Assembly: GCF_036373705.1 (NCBI RefSeq)
Contig: NC_089853.1
Coordinates: 34,376,568-34,440,567 of the forward strand
Source: Amia ocellicauda
Lineage: Eukaryota; Chordata; Actinopteri; Amiiformes; Amiidae
Reading direction: 5' to 3'
Length of the DNA: 64,000 nucleotides
In this document: positions 11,770-24,800 of the stretch, one piece after another
How positions within the stretch are numbered: the stretch's first letter is position 1
How the letters are laid out: every line of letters starts with the position of its first letter
The notes under the pieces: generated by a model
Database searches by the model: none
Told to the model about the DNA's origin: nothing
What the model saw: only the letters and a program-made list of their open reading frames with translations
Position numbers and translations under genes: made by a program

Positions 11770-12040
11770 ATTTGCTTGTTGTTGTTTGTTGTGCTTTTTT
11801 TGGGCTGAATAGTCTCAACACGAAATTTCCCAATTTTCTACGTGCAGCCTACTGTCAATGTAGATCCGGACGTCCGCTTTAAAAGCGTGTCTGTGTAATA
11901 TATGTCCGACTAGAAACATACTTATATACTACAATTCTCCCTTGTAAATATATTAATTATGTGTCTTAAAGATCCTTTTAAAAATAAAAAATACACTTTT
12001 TTTCGTTCATTCTTTCCTAATTATAAATGAGTTTAACTTG

Positions 12041-12056
12041 GGGGGGGGGGGGGGGG
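12041..12056. repeat. Poly-G run
   Basis: An uninterrupted run of about 16 G, between the ap3s2 start and the putative shared promoter. Its exact length may be unreliable in assembly. Confidence 0.85.
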
Positions 12057-12257
12057 AAGGGAAAATATGTGCTTTCAAAAGCAATATGCGCCTAGCTTAC
12101 ATCTACAGAGCTTTTACCTAAAGCAGTTATTAATTGAAATAGAAAAATACAAAAGAAAACATATTTACAACTTTGAGTACAAGTTAGACTAATAATAGTA
12201 AAACAAATGATCACATCGTCTTAAAACTGCTTACAAATGGTACCGCAGTCCAAACTG

Positions 12258-12297
12258 GCGGAAGGAAATAGAGGTCGCACAGACTTTGATGACGTCA
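12258..12297. promoter_or_regulatory. Putative promoter core with perfect CRE between ap3s2 and the F-box gene
   Basis: The palindrome TGACGTCA, the consensus CREB/ATF site, is at 12290-12297. An ETS-like GCGGAAG sits about 30 bases to its left. The site is about 520 bases from the ap3s2 ATG and about 1.15 kb from the F-box ATG. A good donor (AGAG/GTAAGC, cut after 12542) follows on the plus strand, which would fit a non-coding first exon of the F-box gene at about 12300-12542. Promoter function is inferred. Confidence 0.45.
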
Positions 12298-12773
12298 GCA
12301 TGAGAGACTACAGATCCAAAACAAAAACACTGTGGAAAATACTTTCGATTTGTTTCTGATGCCGCTGACCAGAACATACTTAATAACGATAATCGATAAC
12401 AATATGTTAAGATTTGTAGACCTTGGATTACGGAAGTTTAAACAATTTAATGGAATTTACTGACTTGTGTAAATCGTGTCTTCCCCCGGATTTAATATCA
12501 CAGGTCTTTAAATTCAGAAAAAATTATGCTGTGGTAATAAGAGGTAAGCATTTTTTTAACGTCTGTCAGATTAGACGTTTTTGTGCATTTCCAAAATATT
12601 ATGCACGTGACTTTATTGTCTTTTTAGTAGGTTTGACAATCAAACGACGTGTCCTATTTGGTGCTGGATTATGGTGAACTGTTTATTTTGTGTTTCATTC
12701 TACTAAGTTGTTTATTAAATTACTCCAACTAGTAGTAACTACCACAATACTAATTATCCGCATTTTTTCACAC

Positions 12774-12808
12774 TAAATACGTTATGTTAAATTAACATAA
12801 CGTATTTA
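12774..12808. repeat. Perfect 35-base palindrome
   Basis: Two exact 17-base inverted arms (TAAATACGTTATGTTAA) flank a single central A. The site is in the presumed first intron of the F-box gene. Confidence 0.9.
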
Positions 12809-13452
12809 ATAATAAGCAGGTGTACTTCAGATCAATTCGTCATTTTTACTATTGTTTCTCTGTATATCTGTTTGACATTGATTTTGTATTGTGTTTTGTA
12901 CTAACATTAAATATAAATATTTGGAAGCCTATTTCCAGTATGTAGAATTAACACAAAACACTTAAATCAGTTCCACTGTTTTCTTTTTTAATTTCTTTTT
13001 GTTGATTGTATGTTTTTAATTTAGGTTCTTCACACAAAAACAACTGAATTTAGACTGGACTGTGGCCTTCATGGAATCTATCAAGCCTTCCTACAGCTGT
13101 CTTTAATTTCTCTTTGACTCTGAAAAATACAACATGTTGTGAAAAACAAAATCCATCATGAACTCCTTTATATATGGATCCTTATTATGTATCATTGTAA
13201 AGCCATTCAGTCCTGACTAAATAAATCCAGCCCCTTTTAGTGATTATGCCAAGGATTTTTTCAGTAAGAAACAAAATCGCACAGAACAGCTTGGGCAGAG
13301 CTTATAGCTGTTCCCCATCGAGGTTTAAGACCGAACAGTGCTCAGATTCAGTGAGAACACTGAAATACCTGAATCTGAACTGGGAAAGCTTGGCAGAAAA
13401 AAAGTAAAGTTCTTAAATCTGTGGCGCTAACGTAGATCACCCTCTGTATGTC

Positions 13453-14592
13453 ATGCCTCCTAGGAAGAAACCTCTCCACCTTGTAAGTAGATGTCGAAGG
13501 CTTCCCAAAGCTGAGCTAAATTGCTTCCCCTTCAACCTGCTGCCAGTGGAATGCCAGGTCCATGTGTTGTCATTTCTCAGCGAGGTGGACAAATGCAGCG
13601 CCGCCATGGTGTGCTGCAGCTGGAGTTGCCTGGTTCGCTCAGGGAAACTATGGAGGGTGGCAGACTTCTCACGACGGGGGGCTTTCTATTTGGGGCAGGA
13701 AGGATTGCTGGTGTCCAACCGTGAGTTTGAGCGGTGGAAGGCATGGGTCCATCACTATGCCCATCACCTTATCTCCCGCGGAGCCAGCCTGCTCACCTTG
13801 AAGGCCAGTTTCGACCTGGGAGACCATTACCACAAGTGGGGGGACTTGCTTTCTAACCTGCTGGAGAATGTCCACTGCAGAGATCTCAGCCAACTGGACC
13901 TCAACTGGACTTTCACGCTGTTGGAGCCCTTGGATCTCCGGCTTCAACCTGCCTCCAGCTCGAGCTCCAGCTCCCACCAGGAGAGTGTCACAAAGATGGA
14001 CCAGGTCAATAACTTTCAGATCCTGCTCTCCAAGCTCTCACACAGCTGCCCTCGGATTGCCAGGATGCGCCTGCAGTTCGACTGGTCTGAGATGTCTGTC
14101 TCTCTGCTGACACAGTTCCAGCATCTCCGTGTCCTGGAGCTCAAGTACTTCTGGGTGTTCAAAGGGGTTAGCCCCAGCTCCTTGCAGACACTGAGCAAGT
14201 CACTGCCTAACCTCAAGTCCCTAACACTTCATGTCTTGGTGCCTCTCAGAAACCTGGGCATCTCCTATACACTGGAGTCCCTCACCCTAGAGTTCCTGGA
14301 TGTGTCCCAGAGTCGGGGCCTGGTCTTCTCCCGTCTCAATCTCCCTGCACTGAGGGAGTTCCGTGCGAAGAAGATCGTGCGAGGGATCACATTAGACCGT
14401 CGCACCAGGCTGAGGATACAGAGCCGTTGGCCTTGTCTGTACCATGTTCTGCGGGAAGGAACCCCAAAGCTGCAGACCTTGAACAGTGAGCGTCTGCTTC
14501 CCAACTGGAAGGAGCAGAGTTATCAGGAACTGACCTCTATCCTTCAGCAGTCCTGCTACTGTGTCCTGCACTTGGACAGCTGGCTGTGGTGA
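13453..14592 (+). CDS. F-box protein with leucine-rich C-terminal region, 379 aa
   Basis: F-box proteins dock onto Skp1 in SCF ubiquitin ligases and select substrates. The F-box is at residues about 25-72 (FPFNLLPVECQVHVLSFLSE ... CSAAMVCCSWSCLVRSGKLW). The rest has irregular leucine-rich repeats (SQLDLNWTF near 145, LRVLELKYF near 225, NLKSLTLHV near 252, LESLTLEFL near 272) and a Ser-rich loop near 167-175. The overall layout resembles FBXO39/FBXO33-type proteins, but no symbol is given because the match is only general. All coding sequence lies in one exon. The start was chosen as the first ATG, a little before the F-box, and a possible acceptor (CGTAG/ATCACC) lies about 17 bases upstream. 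GC content is clearly above that of the flanks. It is intact. Confidence 0.85.
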   Translation: MPPRKKPLHLVSRCRRLPKAELNCFPFNLLPVECQVHVLSFLSEVDKCSAAMVCCSWSCLVRSGKLWRVADFSRRGAFYLGQEGLLVSNREFERWKAWVHHYAHHLISRGASLLTLKASFDLGDHYHKWGDLLSNLLENVHCRDLSQLDLNWTFTLLEPLDLRLQPASSSSSSSHQESVTKMDQVNNFQILLSKLSHSCPRIARMRLQFDWSEMSVSLLTQFQHLRVLELKYFWVFKGVSPSSLQTLSKSLPNLKSLTLHVLVPLRNLGISYTLESLTLEFLDVSQSRGLVFSRLNLPALREFRAKKIVRGITLDRRTRLRIQSRWPCLYHVLREGTPKLQTLNSERLLPNWKEQSYQELTSILQQSCYCVLHLDSWLW

Positions 14593-14838
14593 TTAAACTG
14601 TGCTGATCAATGCCTGCAACCTTTATGACATCACATATCATCAAGCACCCATGTCTAACACAGACCAATTCATCATGACCAATTGATCATCATTCAATAT
14701 TTTGATCACTTTATGTAAGTGTGAAAAACATTTACATTCGGTTTGGGGATTTTGTAGCATTTTTAGGAAGCCTTTTTAGAGATGAGATTAATTAGCCATA
14801 CACTATTCTGATTTCATTTACAAGCTATATTTTATGTA

Positions 14839-14844
14839 AATAAA
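14839..14844 (+). terminator. AATAAA polyadenylation signal of the F-box gene
   Basis: Canonical AATAAA about 250 bases after the stop codon, consistent with a short 3' UTR. Confidence 0.6.
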
Positions 14845-14869
14845 CTGTTGAAGAAATGTATCAAATTCT

Positions 14870-17800
14870 GGCGTGCATATTTCTGATTTTAAATTATCAA
14901 CAACTAGTTGAGGTAGTTGGATCTGTCATAATTTAGATCAGTTACACAAGCTCATAATCCGAATGTGGTAGTCATAATTGACTCAATGGAAAAAACAAAA
15001 ACCTCTTGAAACTACATAACGTTAAACCACACAATAATGATTGTGATTCCATGGTCAGAAAAAATACTGTCAGAATTTCCTGGTTATGTCGTCAGAGGCT
15101 GTTAACAGGCCTGCTTTTCTTTCTCATATTTGGATGTTGACAGAAATAATTTCCCTCCGGACAAATTGTACAGATATATTATGCCTTTGATGTTGTCCCG
15201 TTTTCTTTGCTTATTACATATCTGTGTCCATAAATAGATTGCAAAGCTTAACATATGTTTTTCTTAAGCAGAAAGTTAAAGCTTTCTGGAAAAAGAAATG
15301 TATATACGTAAGTGGCATAACTGTTTATAATCCCATCAATAACCAGTCAGATCCACCAGCAATAGTAAGATAACAATTCAGTCAATTTAATTCAGTTCCT
15401 GCATTTTTTTTTCCCCTCATTGTTTTTTCATTATTAATTTTTCTGTAATAAGTTTAGTACTACACTGTGGAAATGTATGCATTTCAAAGAAAAAGTTTGT
15501 ATTGTATCATAAACTGAATATGAATATGAACCATTCTTTTCCAGAATTCAAATACCTCAATGTCAAGGGAAGTTGTCTCTTCTGTTAATGCAATATTTTT
15601 GCCCCTAGCTGCACACATGTTCCAGATTGCCTCTGATAACAATTGTCTTTCTCATCAGAGTTTATAATGTTTTTTAGTAACAGTATATCTTACAAGGAGC
15701 CTCACCAGTGACTCCAATGGTATGGTTGCCATACGGAGCTACAGGGCCTTATAGAACACAGACAGCTGGTTTAGATCTGAGCTGTGTAGGTATCTGATTG
15801 TGATCTGTATTCCCCCATGCAGAGATACCATTTTGCACAGCCAAACTCGGGGCCTTCAGAGTCAGATTTCCTCAGCCCTGCCCCACAACAGCTTGTCTTG
15901 TTACAGTGTACTTTGCCTGGAATGTTGTACTTTCCAGTGTTCTCAGTAAGAACCTAGTCAGCCATTTATCCAGTGCCTTAAGACTACTCTCTGCATTTTG
16001 AAAATAAAATAAACAAAGATGCAGAAATTATCCAGTTCCTCCCAATATAATACTTGTGAAGTCCCTCTTTTGTAATTCATGTAACCATGCATACAATGTA
16101 GTAGCACATTACACCAAAAGAGGTCTCCCAACATCCATTTACAAGAAGAAAGAAGAGCTGCGTACACATTGAGCACTTGAAATGTACAATATTTCCTATT
16201 TTCATCCTTTGTACCATCATAAATTATAAATTCTGAAATTATGACCCTGATAAAGTGGCTCTTCAGATGTGTTTAAATGTTTCTTTGTTTTCTATGTCCT
16301 AAGGTGACTAATATGAATCCTCATCAATCTAATAAAAAAAGGGTTGCTGCCTAACATTTCTAAGCAAATGTTAGAACATGATTTGCCTAATTGACAGATA
16401 AACAAGTTTAAAATACTGGGCGTACTGATTTCTACATCAAACATACAGGGTACTAATTTAACTCTGCTGAAATATAAACTAAAGACTGAAGCTCCTTAGT
16501 TTCTTAAAATACAAGAATTCTGCATCACAATATTGGAATTATTCTGTGGTCTACAGGATTACTGGTGCAAATGCTGAAGTTGTATAGAAACGGGACTGGA
16601 ACTCATGCTTCTTACCATCTGTGCCTAATATAATTTCTACTTAACCTTAATAGTGCCAGTAATGACACCTTAACTTACAGGAATGCATGATGAAATCCTT
16701 AAAGAATGTTTAGAAAAATCATAGCTTATACTCTTATATTCATATCACAAATTATATTTTTAAAATTATTTCACCTTACAACCAACTTTAAAGACCACCG
16801 ACAACATAAAAGATCAGGTAAATGGCCAGGGCCCTGATTAAACAAGAATTTAAACAGTCACAAATTACACAGCCAGTACATGATTACTAGTTGTTAGCCC
16901 AAGTCTTCTTGCTTCTGCACATTGGAAACTTGACAAATAATATATATATATATATATATATTTTATTTTTTTTCTATTGGTTGGTGGTTTGGACTGTTGA
17001 AGTTCTGAAGCTAAATAATGTTGCCTAAATAACAACGGAAGACTCAAGAACCTAGAGTAAAATTTAATTGATATTTAATAAATGCTTTACATTTTTAATC
17101 TTATACAAAAACACATATTGGTCTTTAGAATAACCACGTATTAGTGTGTGTGTGTATATATATATACATTTGATTTGATATATGTATGTAGACAGATACA
17201 TTTCTCAAATAATACACTTGCTGATTTTCAGCTTGTGAGGTAAACTTGAAATGGTAAAAATAATATTATTTAAGATTTAACAAAAGTAAAGCATATTATT
17301 TGTCATAATAAGCATAGAAGACTTGGCAAATCAATAGCCTTGTCACTGCTCTCTTATAACCCCAAAGTACATGTACATAAGGACCAGGAAATGTTTTTCC
17401 CTTCTTTATTATTTAGCGCAAAGGGCAGACCTTTCTAGACTTTGTGCTTTAGAAACAAAGCAATAAATGACTACAGGAAACCACAATAAACATAAATAAA
17501 AGTCAGAAAGGATAGGCCTTAATGCAAAAGCTTCCAAGGGTTGAAGTACCTAGGCACACCTTAATACACCCAGTTATTTTCAACGGTTTACAGATTGCAT
17601 TTAAAAATCTAAATGGCAAGTTTTCAAAATCTGTATTTGTCTAAATTTTGATACCTTCTAATGAAAAAATATATGTTTATATGGACTGAGTATAATTTTA
17701 AGAACAATGCATGTGTTATACAATAATGAAAAAAGGATGCTTAAAATTATTTTGCACGGATCACATAGATAAAAAATAATACTTCCATGGTGATGTAATA

Positions 17801-18690
17801 GAAGAATATATGTTGAGCTTTTAAGGTGTAGCTTCAAATACAGCTCTTTTTAGGGTTGATCAATTAAAGTGTGTTTAGCATGTCAGCAACCTGGTTACCT
17901 ATTTAACCCCATATTCATACCTTTCCATAATCCACCACACAACCTCCTTAGTATCCCATTATCCCAATGGACACAATTCCCCTCAAATTTCCGTCCCTTC
18001 TTTACACTTTTAACTGTAATCTAAATGGTTTAATAAAGGGTTTATAAAGCAATGGCTTTTGTTTCATGTAGTAGTGCTACAAAGTCCAAGCCATGCATAA
18101 TTCTAGGTTATTTATAGAGCTTTTATTTATTTTGGGGTCTTGTTCTAAAAGGGGGAGAACATTATCCTCTCTCAAGAAGAGAACACACCCAGCTCTGACT
18201 CTATCTGAAGCAAACACATGCTCCTCATTTTACAAATGCATGGTAATATCGCCTCGGTGCGACAAGGACCTAACATCCCACAATCCGTCAGGTCTGGAGC
18301 TTTTGTGAAAGCGTCAGATGGACGTGAAGCACTGCCAGAAGCCATAAGAGACTGCCTGGACTTTAGCGGTGAAAAGACTCAGCAGGACTACAAAAGAACA
18401 AGAGAAGTGCTTTCCTCTCCTTCCTTCCAAAAAGGAAAACTTTACATTGCAGGAGGGGTCTCTTTTTAGACTTGAAAATGATTGTCATCTCCAGCTATCT
18501 CTGAAACACAGAACGTGTGAGGGAGCTGGGGAGCAGGTTGGTGGGGGGCTTCACTTTGAACTTCACCTCATCCAGGGTTGGTGGTGAAAAAACAAAAAGG
18601 AAAAAAAAATGCTTCCAGATGTAAGAAAGTTGATAAACTGATTTAATTTAAGTGAGCGTCAACCCTGATTTTTTCTTCTTAACTCAGCCT
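14870..18690. other. Intergenic region between the F-box gene and anpep
   Basis: Mostly AT-rich and without recognisable genes. Short (TA)n and (TG)n tracts are at 16941-16962 and 17143-17166. The stretch 18093-18590 is less AT-rich and carries overlapping short ORFs. It could hold an upstream non-coding exon or regulatory sequence of anpep, but nothing definite is seen. Confidence 0.5.
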
Positions 18691-18696
18691 TCAACG

Positions 18697-18717
18697 GTTA
18701 ATGCTTAATCTATTAAC
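18697..18717. promoter_or_regulatory. HNF1-like sites upstream of anpep
   Basis: Two overlapping near-matches to the HNF1 site (GTTAATNATTAAC): GTTAATGCTTAAT at 18697 and TTAATCTATTAAC at 18705. They lie about 170-190 bases before the anpep ATG. HNF1 is known to drive the epithelial ANPEP promoter in mammals. Use in this fish is inferred. Confidence 0.35.
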
Positions 18718-18721
18718 AATT

Positions 18722-18771
18722 AGTGTGTGTGTGTGTGTGCATGTGCATGTGCTTGCATGTGTGTGTGTGTG
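18722..18771. repeat. (TG)n-rich microsatellite
   Basis: TG repeats interrupted by CATG words, in the presumed anpep 5' UTR or promoter. Confidence 0.9.
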
Positions 18772-18882
18772 CGCATTTATGGGAGGTGAACAGAAGAATG
18801 CCTTGTTGCAGTGTCAGTTAAAAGCTAGTGGAGCAGCCGAGCACCGCTCCTATCCAGGGATTGTCTCCAAAAGGAAGAGGAC

Positions 18883-21800
18883 ATGGCTAAAGGCTTCTAC
18901 ATCTCCAAGATTTTGGCAGGAGCCACCTTACTGCTCACAGTGGCCGCCGTGTCCTCCATCATCGCAATGGTGGCGGTCTACTCTCACCAAATTTCAGTCA
19001 ATCCACCTACACGGCCCAGCATACCATCGTCCACTGTGACACCAACTAAACCAGGAAAGAGTGTAAGACTGCCTGACACCTTGATTCCATTGAGCTACAA
19101 GGTGACGCTTCAACCTCACTTGTCTCCAGACGCCAACAGCACATTCCACTTCACTGGAAACTCCACTGTGATATTCAAGTGCCTCAAGCGGACCCGCTAC
19201 ATCACCATCCACAGCACCAAGCTGAACCTGACCCGGACTGGCAGTCACTTGGCCACGTTTAAAGCACACAACAGCACCGAAAAGACAAGCATTAGAAGGA
19301 GCTGGCATGAAAACGAGAATGACTTCTTGATGATAGAGCTGGATGTAGAACTGGTGGTTGGCCGTACCTACGAGCTGTCCACCAAGTTTTGGGCCAACCT
19401 GGATGATGACTTATCAGGCTTCTATCTGAGTAAATACAAACATAATGGAACTGAAAAGTAAGGCTGTGTTATGTCTCTTCTTGTTTTCCTTGGTTTTACT
19501 GATCTGGGGGCTTCATGGGAATCTTCTTAGCTGGAGCATAAAAAAAGTGACAGGACATTGAACTATAGGCTGATGAAATGACATTGACGGCACAACCGTT
19601 TATGTGATTTAAATGTTCATAATATTGAGCTTGTTTCCTCTTTCTTGTTTCACGCGCAGAGGTTAAAACTCTGTCCTTGCAACGGGGCATTTCCAACAAT
19701 TTCTAGATACTTCATAGAAAAGCTATTATGAATCAGACAGAACGGTTTGTTCTCCATGTAATACAATTTTCTAATTAGGTAATTTTGCTATTAAATGTTA
19801 CTGTTCCACAATACGAGGAATAGACATGGGATCAACAGTTTGTTTTTCTCTGTGACGCCACAGATAAAACATAACCCAAGTGTCCCTAATGTAATTTTAT
19901 GCTTTAGCCTAACATTACATTACAGCAATTGAAGTGACGCGTACACATAGACTGTAAAATAAGTTAAGTCGTACAGTTTTAGATTTCATTAGTGTGGTAT
20001 ACTATTTTGAATGATGATGATCATTGTTGTTGCTATTGTTAATTAATCTGGCAAACTGCTTATTCTTTACTGTATTTTCATTTTTGGAGTTGTCAAGAAA
20101 ATAGAAGAGAAAGGAAAGAAATACAATATTTAAGCTAAACTACAAACGTTGGGGAATTGATTGCATAATGTACATAGAGTGTAGGGTTTGTAAGGACTTT
20201 TCAGATTTTCCCCAACAATTTATCTTCTTCAACCTCTTATTTTTTTAGTAAGTAGTTATATGTAAATACTTCATTATCAATAGCATAATGTGATACTGTT
20301 GACATGATGACAACGGGACAGATATCAATCTCTTTAGGAATGTAAATAATTATGTGTCCTCTATATTTTTACCCTGTGAAAGGAAACTTGAAACGCAGTC
20401 ATAGCAGATGCTTCACTTTAGTTTAATACATATTCATTAAACTGTATTCATTTAACATTGATGCCTTTTTTGAAATTGAACACTCATTCATCCTAGCAAG
20501 TAGCAGTAAAGATGGCCTGCCAATATTTATATCTACAATTCTAGAGATATCAACTGTTTTTATTTGTCTGTTTTAGTGACACTACTGTACTGTAATCATC
20601 AACAAACTGACATTTTGTTTCATATGAATGGTATTATTCTCCAGATTCATTGCCACAACCCAGATGCAACCCACAGATGCAAGGAAAGTATTCCCCTGCT
20701 TTGATGAACCAGCTATGAAAGCTGTGTTCAATATCACTATCATCCACCTGAAAGGGACCAAGGCTCTGTTCAACTCAGAGTTCAAATGTAAGCATTTAAA
20801 ACTATGTAACTATTTTTGTTATAGTGTGTAGTAAGGTAGGTTTAGGAGTTCATAGCTCTTCTTATCTTATTATTGCTAACTGGAATTTTATTTGTTTGCA
20901 AATCTAAAGTGCTACAGCACACTTCACCCAAGGGAGACTTGTTCCCCATGAGTTGTGTATTCTGCCAAACTAGCAAACACTAGCATTAAGTAAAGTAGTA
21001 AGATCTCTCAGAAAATGTACTAAGCTTCATTTGTATGACTTAATATTCCACTACAGCAGGAGAGTGCCAAGGAACTTTAAAACCAGTAGCCAAAAAACAT
21101 TGCTTTTAGGCAATTAAGAAGTTTGAATTGGTCAAGCGGTCCAAGATGAAGGGCTCATAGTTCATACAAAATGCACCCATGTTTGCTTTTGTCAATGATT
21201 ATGGTGTATTTTTTAATGCCAGTGCAGAGGGCCAGCACCCTGGAGAACATCCGAGATTCATTGTCAGCAGTCTTGGGGAAGCTATTTTCAAAGATACATA
21301 CTACTCCAAAAAATATATATAATAAAAAGTAACTAACTGTGAAAAAGAAGCTCAAAACTTTCAAATGTTTTTACAAACTATATTGAAATGAAAGAGGACA
21401 GCATTTCCTGACAAACGCAGACCTAAACCATTCCCTCAGGAGGAAGTGGAGACATGGGTTACAAAAACAAGTGCCAACAGATCATATAATGTCTTTGTTT
21501 TTGTTTGGAGGCTGTAGATTAAAACTTCTGATTCCTAATTGACTCTTTCCCAGTGTTTCATGGCCAGTAAGCACTTTCAAAATATGTATCTTGTAAAACA
21601 GCGGTAACAGATGTTAATTTGCACTGAGGAAAGAAGCTGGAAGCTGTATAAGAACATAAGCAAGCCATTTGGTTTACCTGTGTGTTTTCATTTGATCGGT
21701 CTGATCTGTTAGCAGTAAAATGAGATAGATCACCCTTCCTTCACTGACAGTGGTTAAATGTTAATAACAGTGTCAATATCCAGTTCTCAAAGGATGTCAG

Positions 21801-24800
21801 TCTCTTCAAGTAAGTAAAAGTAACTGACTGCTATAGAGGCGACTGATTTCTACTAGTTTTACTACTATCCCCAATCACTACTATCAGAAAACTACTTCCC
21901 CAACACTTCCAGTAAAAGACAATGTTGTATCTCATGGGCAGACAGGGAATAAGTTGCTTGTTTGGAGTTGGAATGAATCTAGTATAAAGTGCCCCAGCTC
22001 TGTGGCATAGCAGTTGTTTGTGTGTGTGTATTCAGGGCTGGGCCAGACTCGAAGTACTGGCTATGATACAACATCCTGACCAGACTAAGTCCCCATACTT
22101 TCAGATAAGCTAATGTGGATACAAATGTGCTGAGCTCAGGAGAAATTTGCTCCCTGCTTAGCCTAGATTAAGAGGGCACCAGAAAGATGGGATGTGTGGC
22201 TTAAGATGTACTCTGTACTGTAGATTGTAATGAATGATTCTAGACAGTATCCACAGCACACCTTGTAGGCTGATTCTGTAGCATAGCCATAGTATCGAGA
22301 GTCCCAGCTCTGTTCCACTGTGTCTCCTGGTTTTTGTTCCAATTTCAGCATTCAACAACTTTGGCTAATTAATTAAAGTGCACAGTTCCAGCTGCTTACA
22401 TTCCAGACACCTGGTCATTGAAGCAATACATTTATATCAAATGAGATCTGATACCCACCATTTGTGTCAGATACGCAGTTTTGTTAGGCTCAGTTTGTAA
22501 GGGTGGAAAACAATTAGGAAAGCTCTAATCAGGCTACAGTAATAAGCCAGAGCAATTGAGAGCTCAGCTGGAATGAGAACCAGGAGCAAAAACTAATAGT
22601 GATCCCATAAGAACAGGATTGAAACCCCTGCCAGTAAGTCCAATAATATATGTTAGGATTTCATATTTGTAATTGCATTGATGCATTTTTGTCATTTTGA
22701 CTCCAATGCATGCATAAATAATGTAACTATTACTACATTTTCTTATCTTACATTAACTACCCCTTTTTAGAATAATGCATTATAATGTATAATTCCCCTT
22801 AGTCAATTTAACTCTAACTGGGACTGAAGTTATTGCTCATACTGCACTATGTTGTAATATCATGATATGTGTATATTTTGTTACAGCTTTAAGTATCCCT
22901 GCGTTTATTGGATTTTTTTGTTCCCAAACAGCTGGTACACAACAGATGATCGATGGGAAAATGTGGGAAATCACAGAGTTTATCTCAACCAAACCAATGT
23001 CAACTTACCTCCTAGCAATTGTGGTCTGTGAATTTGAGAAAATCTCAAGTAAAACCATAACAAAAGATGTGAATAGCAAGAAAACCATAGTTAATGTAAG
23101 TGATCTTCATTAGCTTGCTTTCGTTCTAAGCTTTCAAGTGGTCTCACCAAAGTGACTGACATATTTTGTCTTTCATATTAGGTGGTAGCAAAAAACAAGC
23201 ACATCAGCACACCAAATATTATGGCACAACACAAATTAAAATCAAACTATTTTTCTGATTCAAGTGAGGTTCATTATTGCAGTGTCATATGGCTTTGGGA
23301 TAATAATACAGAACTACAGAAACAAACTTATTTTTAAAACTTAGACAAAGGCTTATTCTTCTTATTCTTTCATGTGGCTGGGAGTCACACTCACAAGTCC
23401 AGTCCAAGATTGTTCAACCAGTCCAACATGCTTATTCTCAAGATTTTATTACACTCTTTCCACTAGGCTTTTGTGCCTTCATCCCCTGTAATGGCTTGTC
23501 CTGTCCAGAAAAGTGTGTGGGAGACCAGGTGGTCAAGCGGAAGGTTTTTGTAAGTCTGTCTGGATGGGAAGTCTGTGATGCTGTTTATGCAGACAGCCTT
23601 TGTATTTAGTTATGTCCCAGCAAATGTCAGGGTGGTGTGATGTTTCCCACCACTGGTAGTCAATGGATTGGTGTGGATGCCAGTGTGCTATTTACACTGC
23701 ACACGGCAGAGATTAACTGTGTGCCCACAAGTATAGAATGGATGCTTGCAGCCCAAACAGGTGCACAATACTCTGTGGTTGAATACTCATGTCAAGGCCA
23801 GTGAGTGAAGTAGTCCTGCATTGGCACCCCAGTTTGTTCTAGTATGTTTTCGCAGGATATTTTCAAAATGTCTCTTGCAGGTTTTTAGAAATGGACAGAA
23901 AAGGTATTCAGGTAAGGCTATAATCCAGTGGAATCCTAAGTAAAATGGCATGGATTCATGTTTTTTCACCAGCAAAGGTGGTATTTAACTTTTTGATTGT
24001 TGAGGTGGAAGTCTGAGACTACTTTGTTGGATTTTACCACATTCTCTGTGTAAAGAAAGGCTTATCCAATTAACCAAATAACATTGTGGCAATACAGTGA
24101 ATTTAGCACAAAATGATGTTATAGCAACTTACATTTGTCAACTTACATAGAATTCATTGAGACATTGTTAAAATAACATTATAATATCTCAATTGTAAAT
24201 CTACATTCCAGAGACACAATATACAAAAATAACGAAATTGAGAAAATGAAAAGTTTAGGTTTTAAGTAACATATCCTGTATAAATGCATGCAAAATAATA
24301 GAATTGCACAAGATACAGTGCCTTGCAAAAGTATTCACCCCCTTTGGCATTTTTCCTATTTTGTTGCCTTACAACCTGGAATTAAAATTAATTTATTGAG
24401 GGGTTTGTATCATTTGATTTACACAACATGCCTACCACGTTGAAGATGCAAAATATTTTGTATTGTGAAACAAACAAGAAATAAGACAAAAAAACAGAAA
24501 ACTTGAGAGTGCATAACTATTCACCCCCCCAAAGTCAATACTTTGTAGAGCCACCTTTTGTAGAGCAATTACAGTTGCAGGTCTCTTGGGGTACGTCTCT
24601 ATAAGCTTGGCACATGTAGCCACTGGGATTTTTGCCCATTCTTCAAGGCAAAACTGCTCCAGCTCCTTCAAGTTGGATGGGTTCCGCTGGTGTACAGCAA
24701 TCTTTAAGTCATACCACAGATTCTCAATTCGATTGAGGTCTGGGCTTTGACTAGGCCATTCCAAGACATTTAAATGTTTCCCCTTAAACCACTCCAGTGT

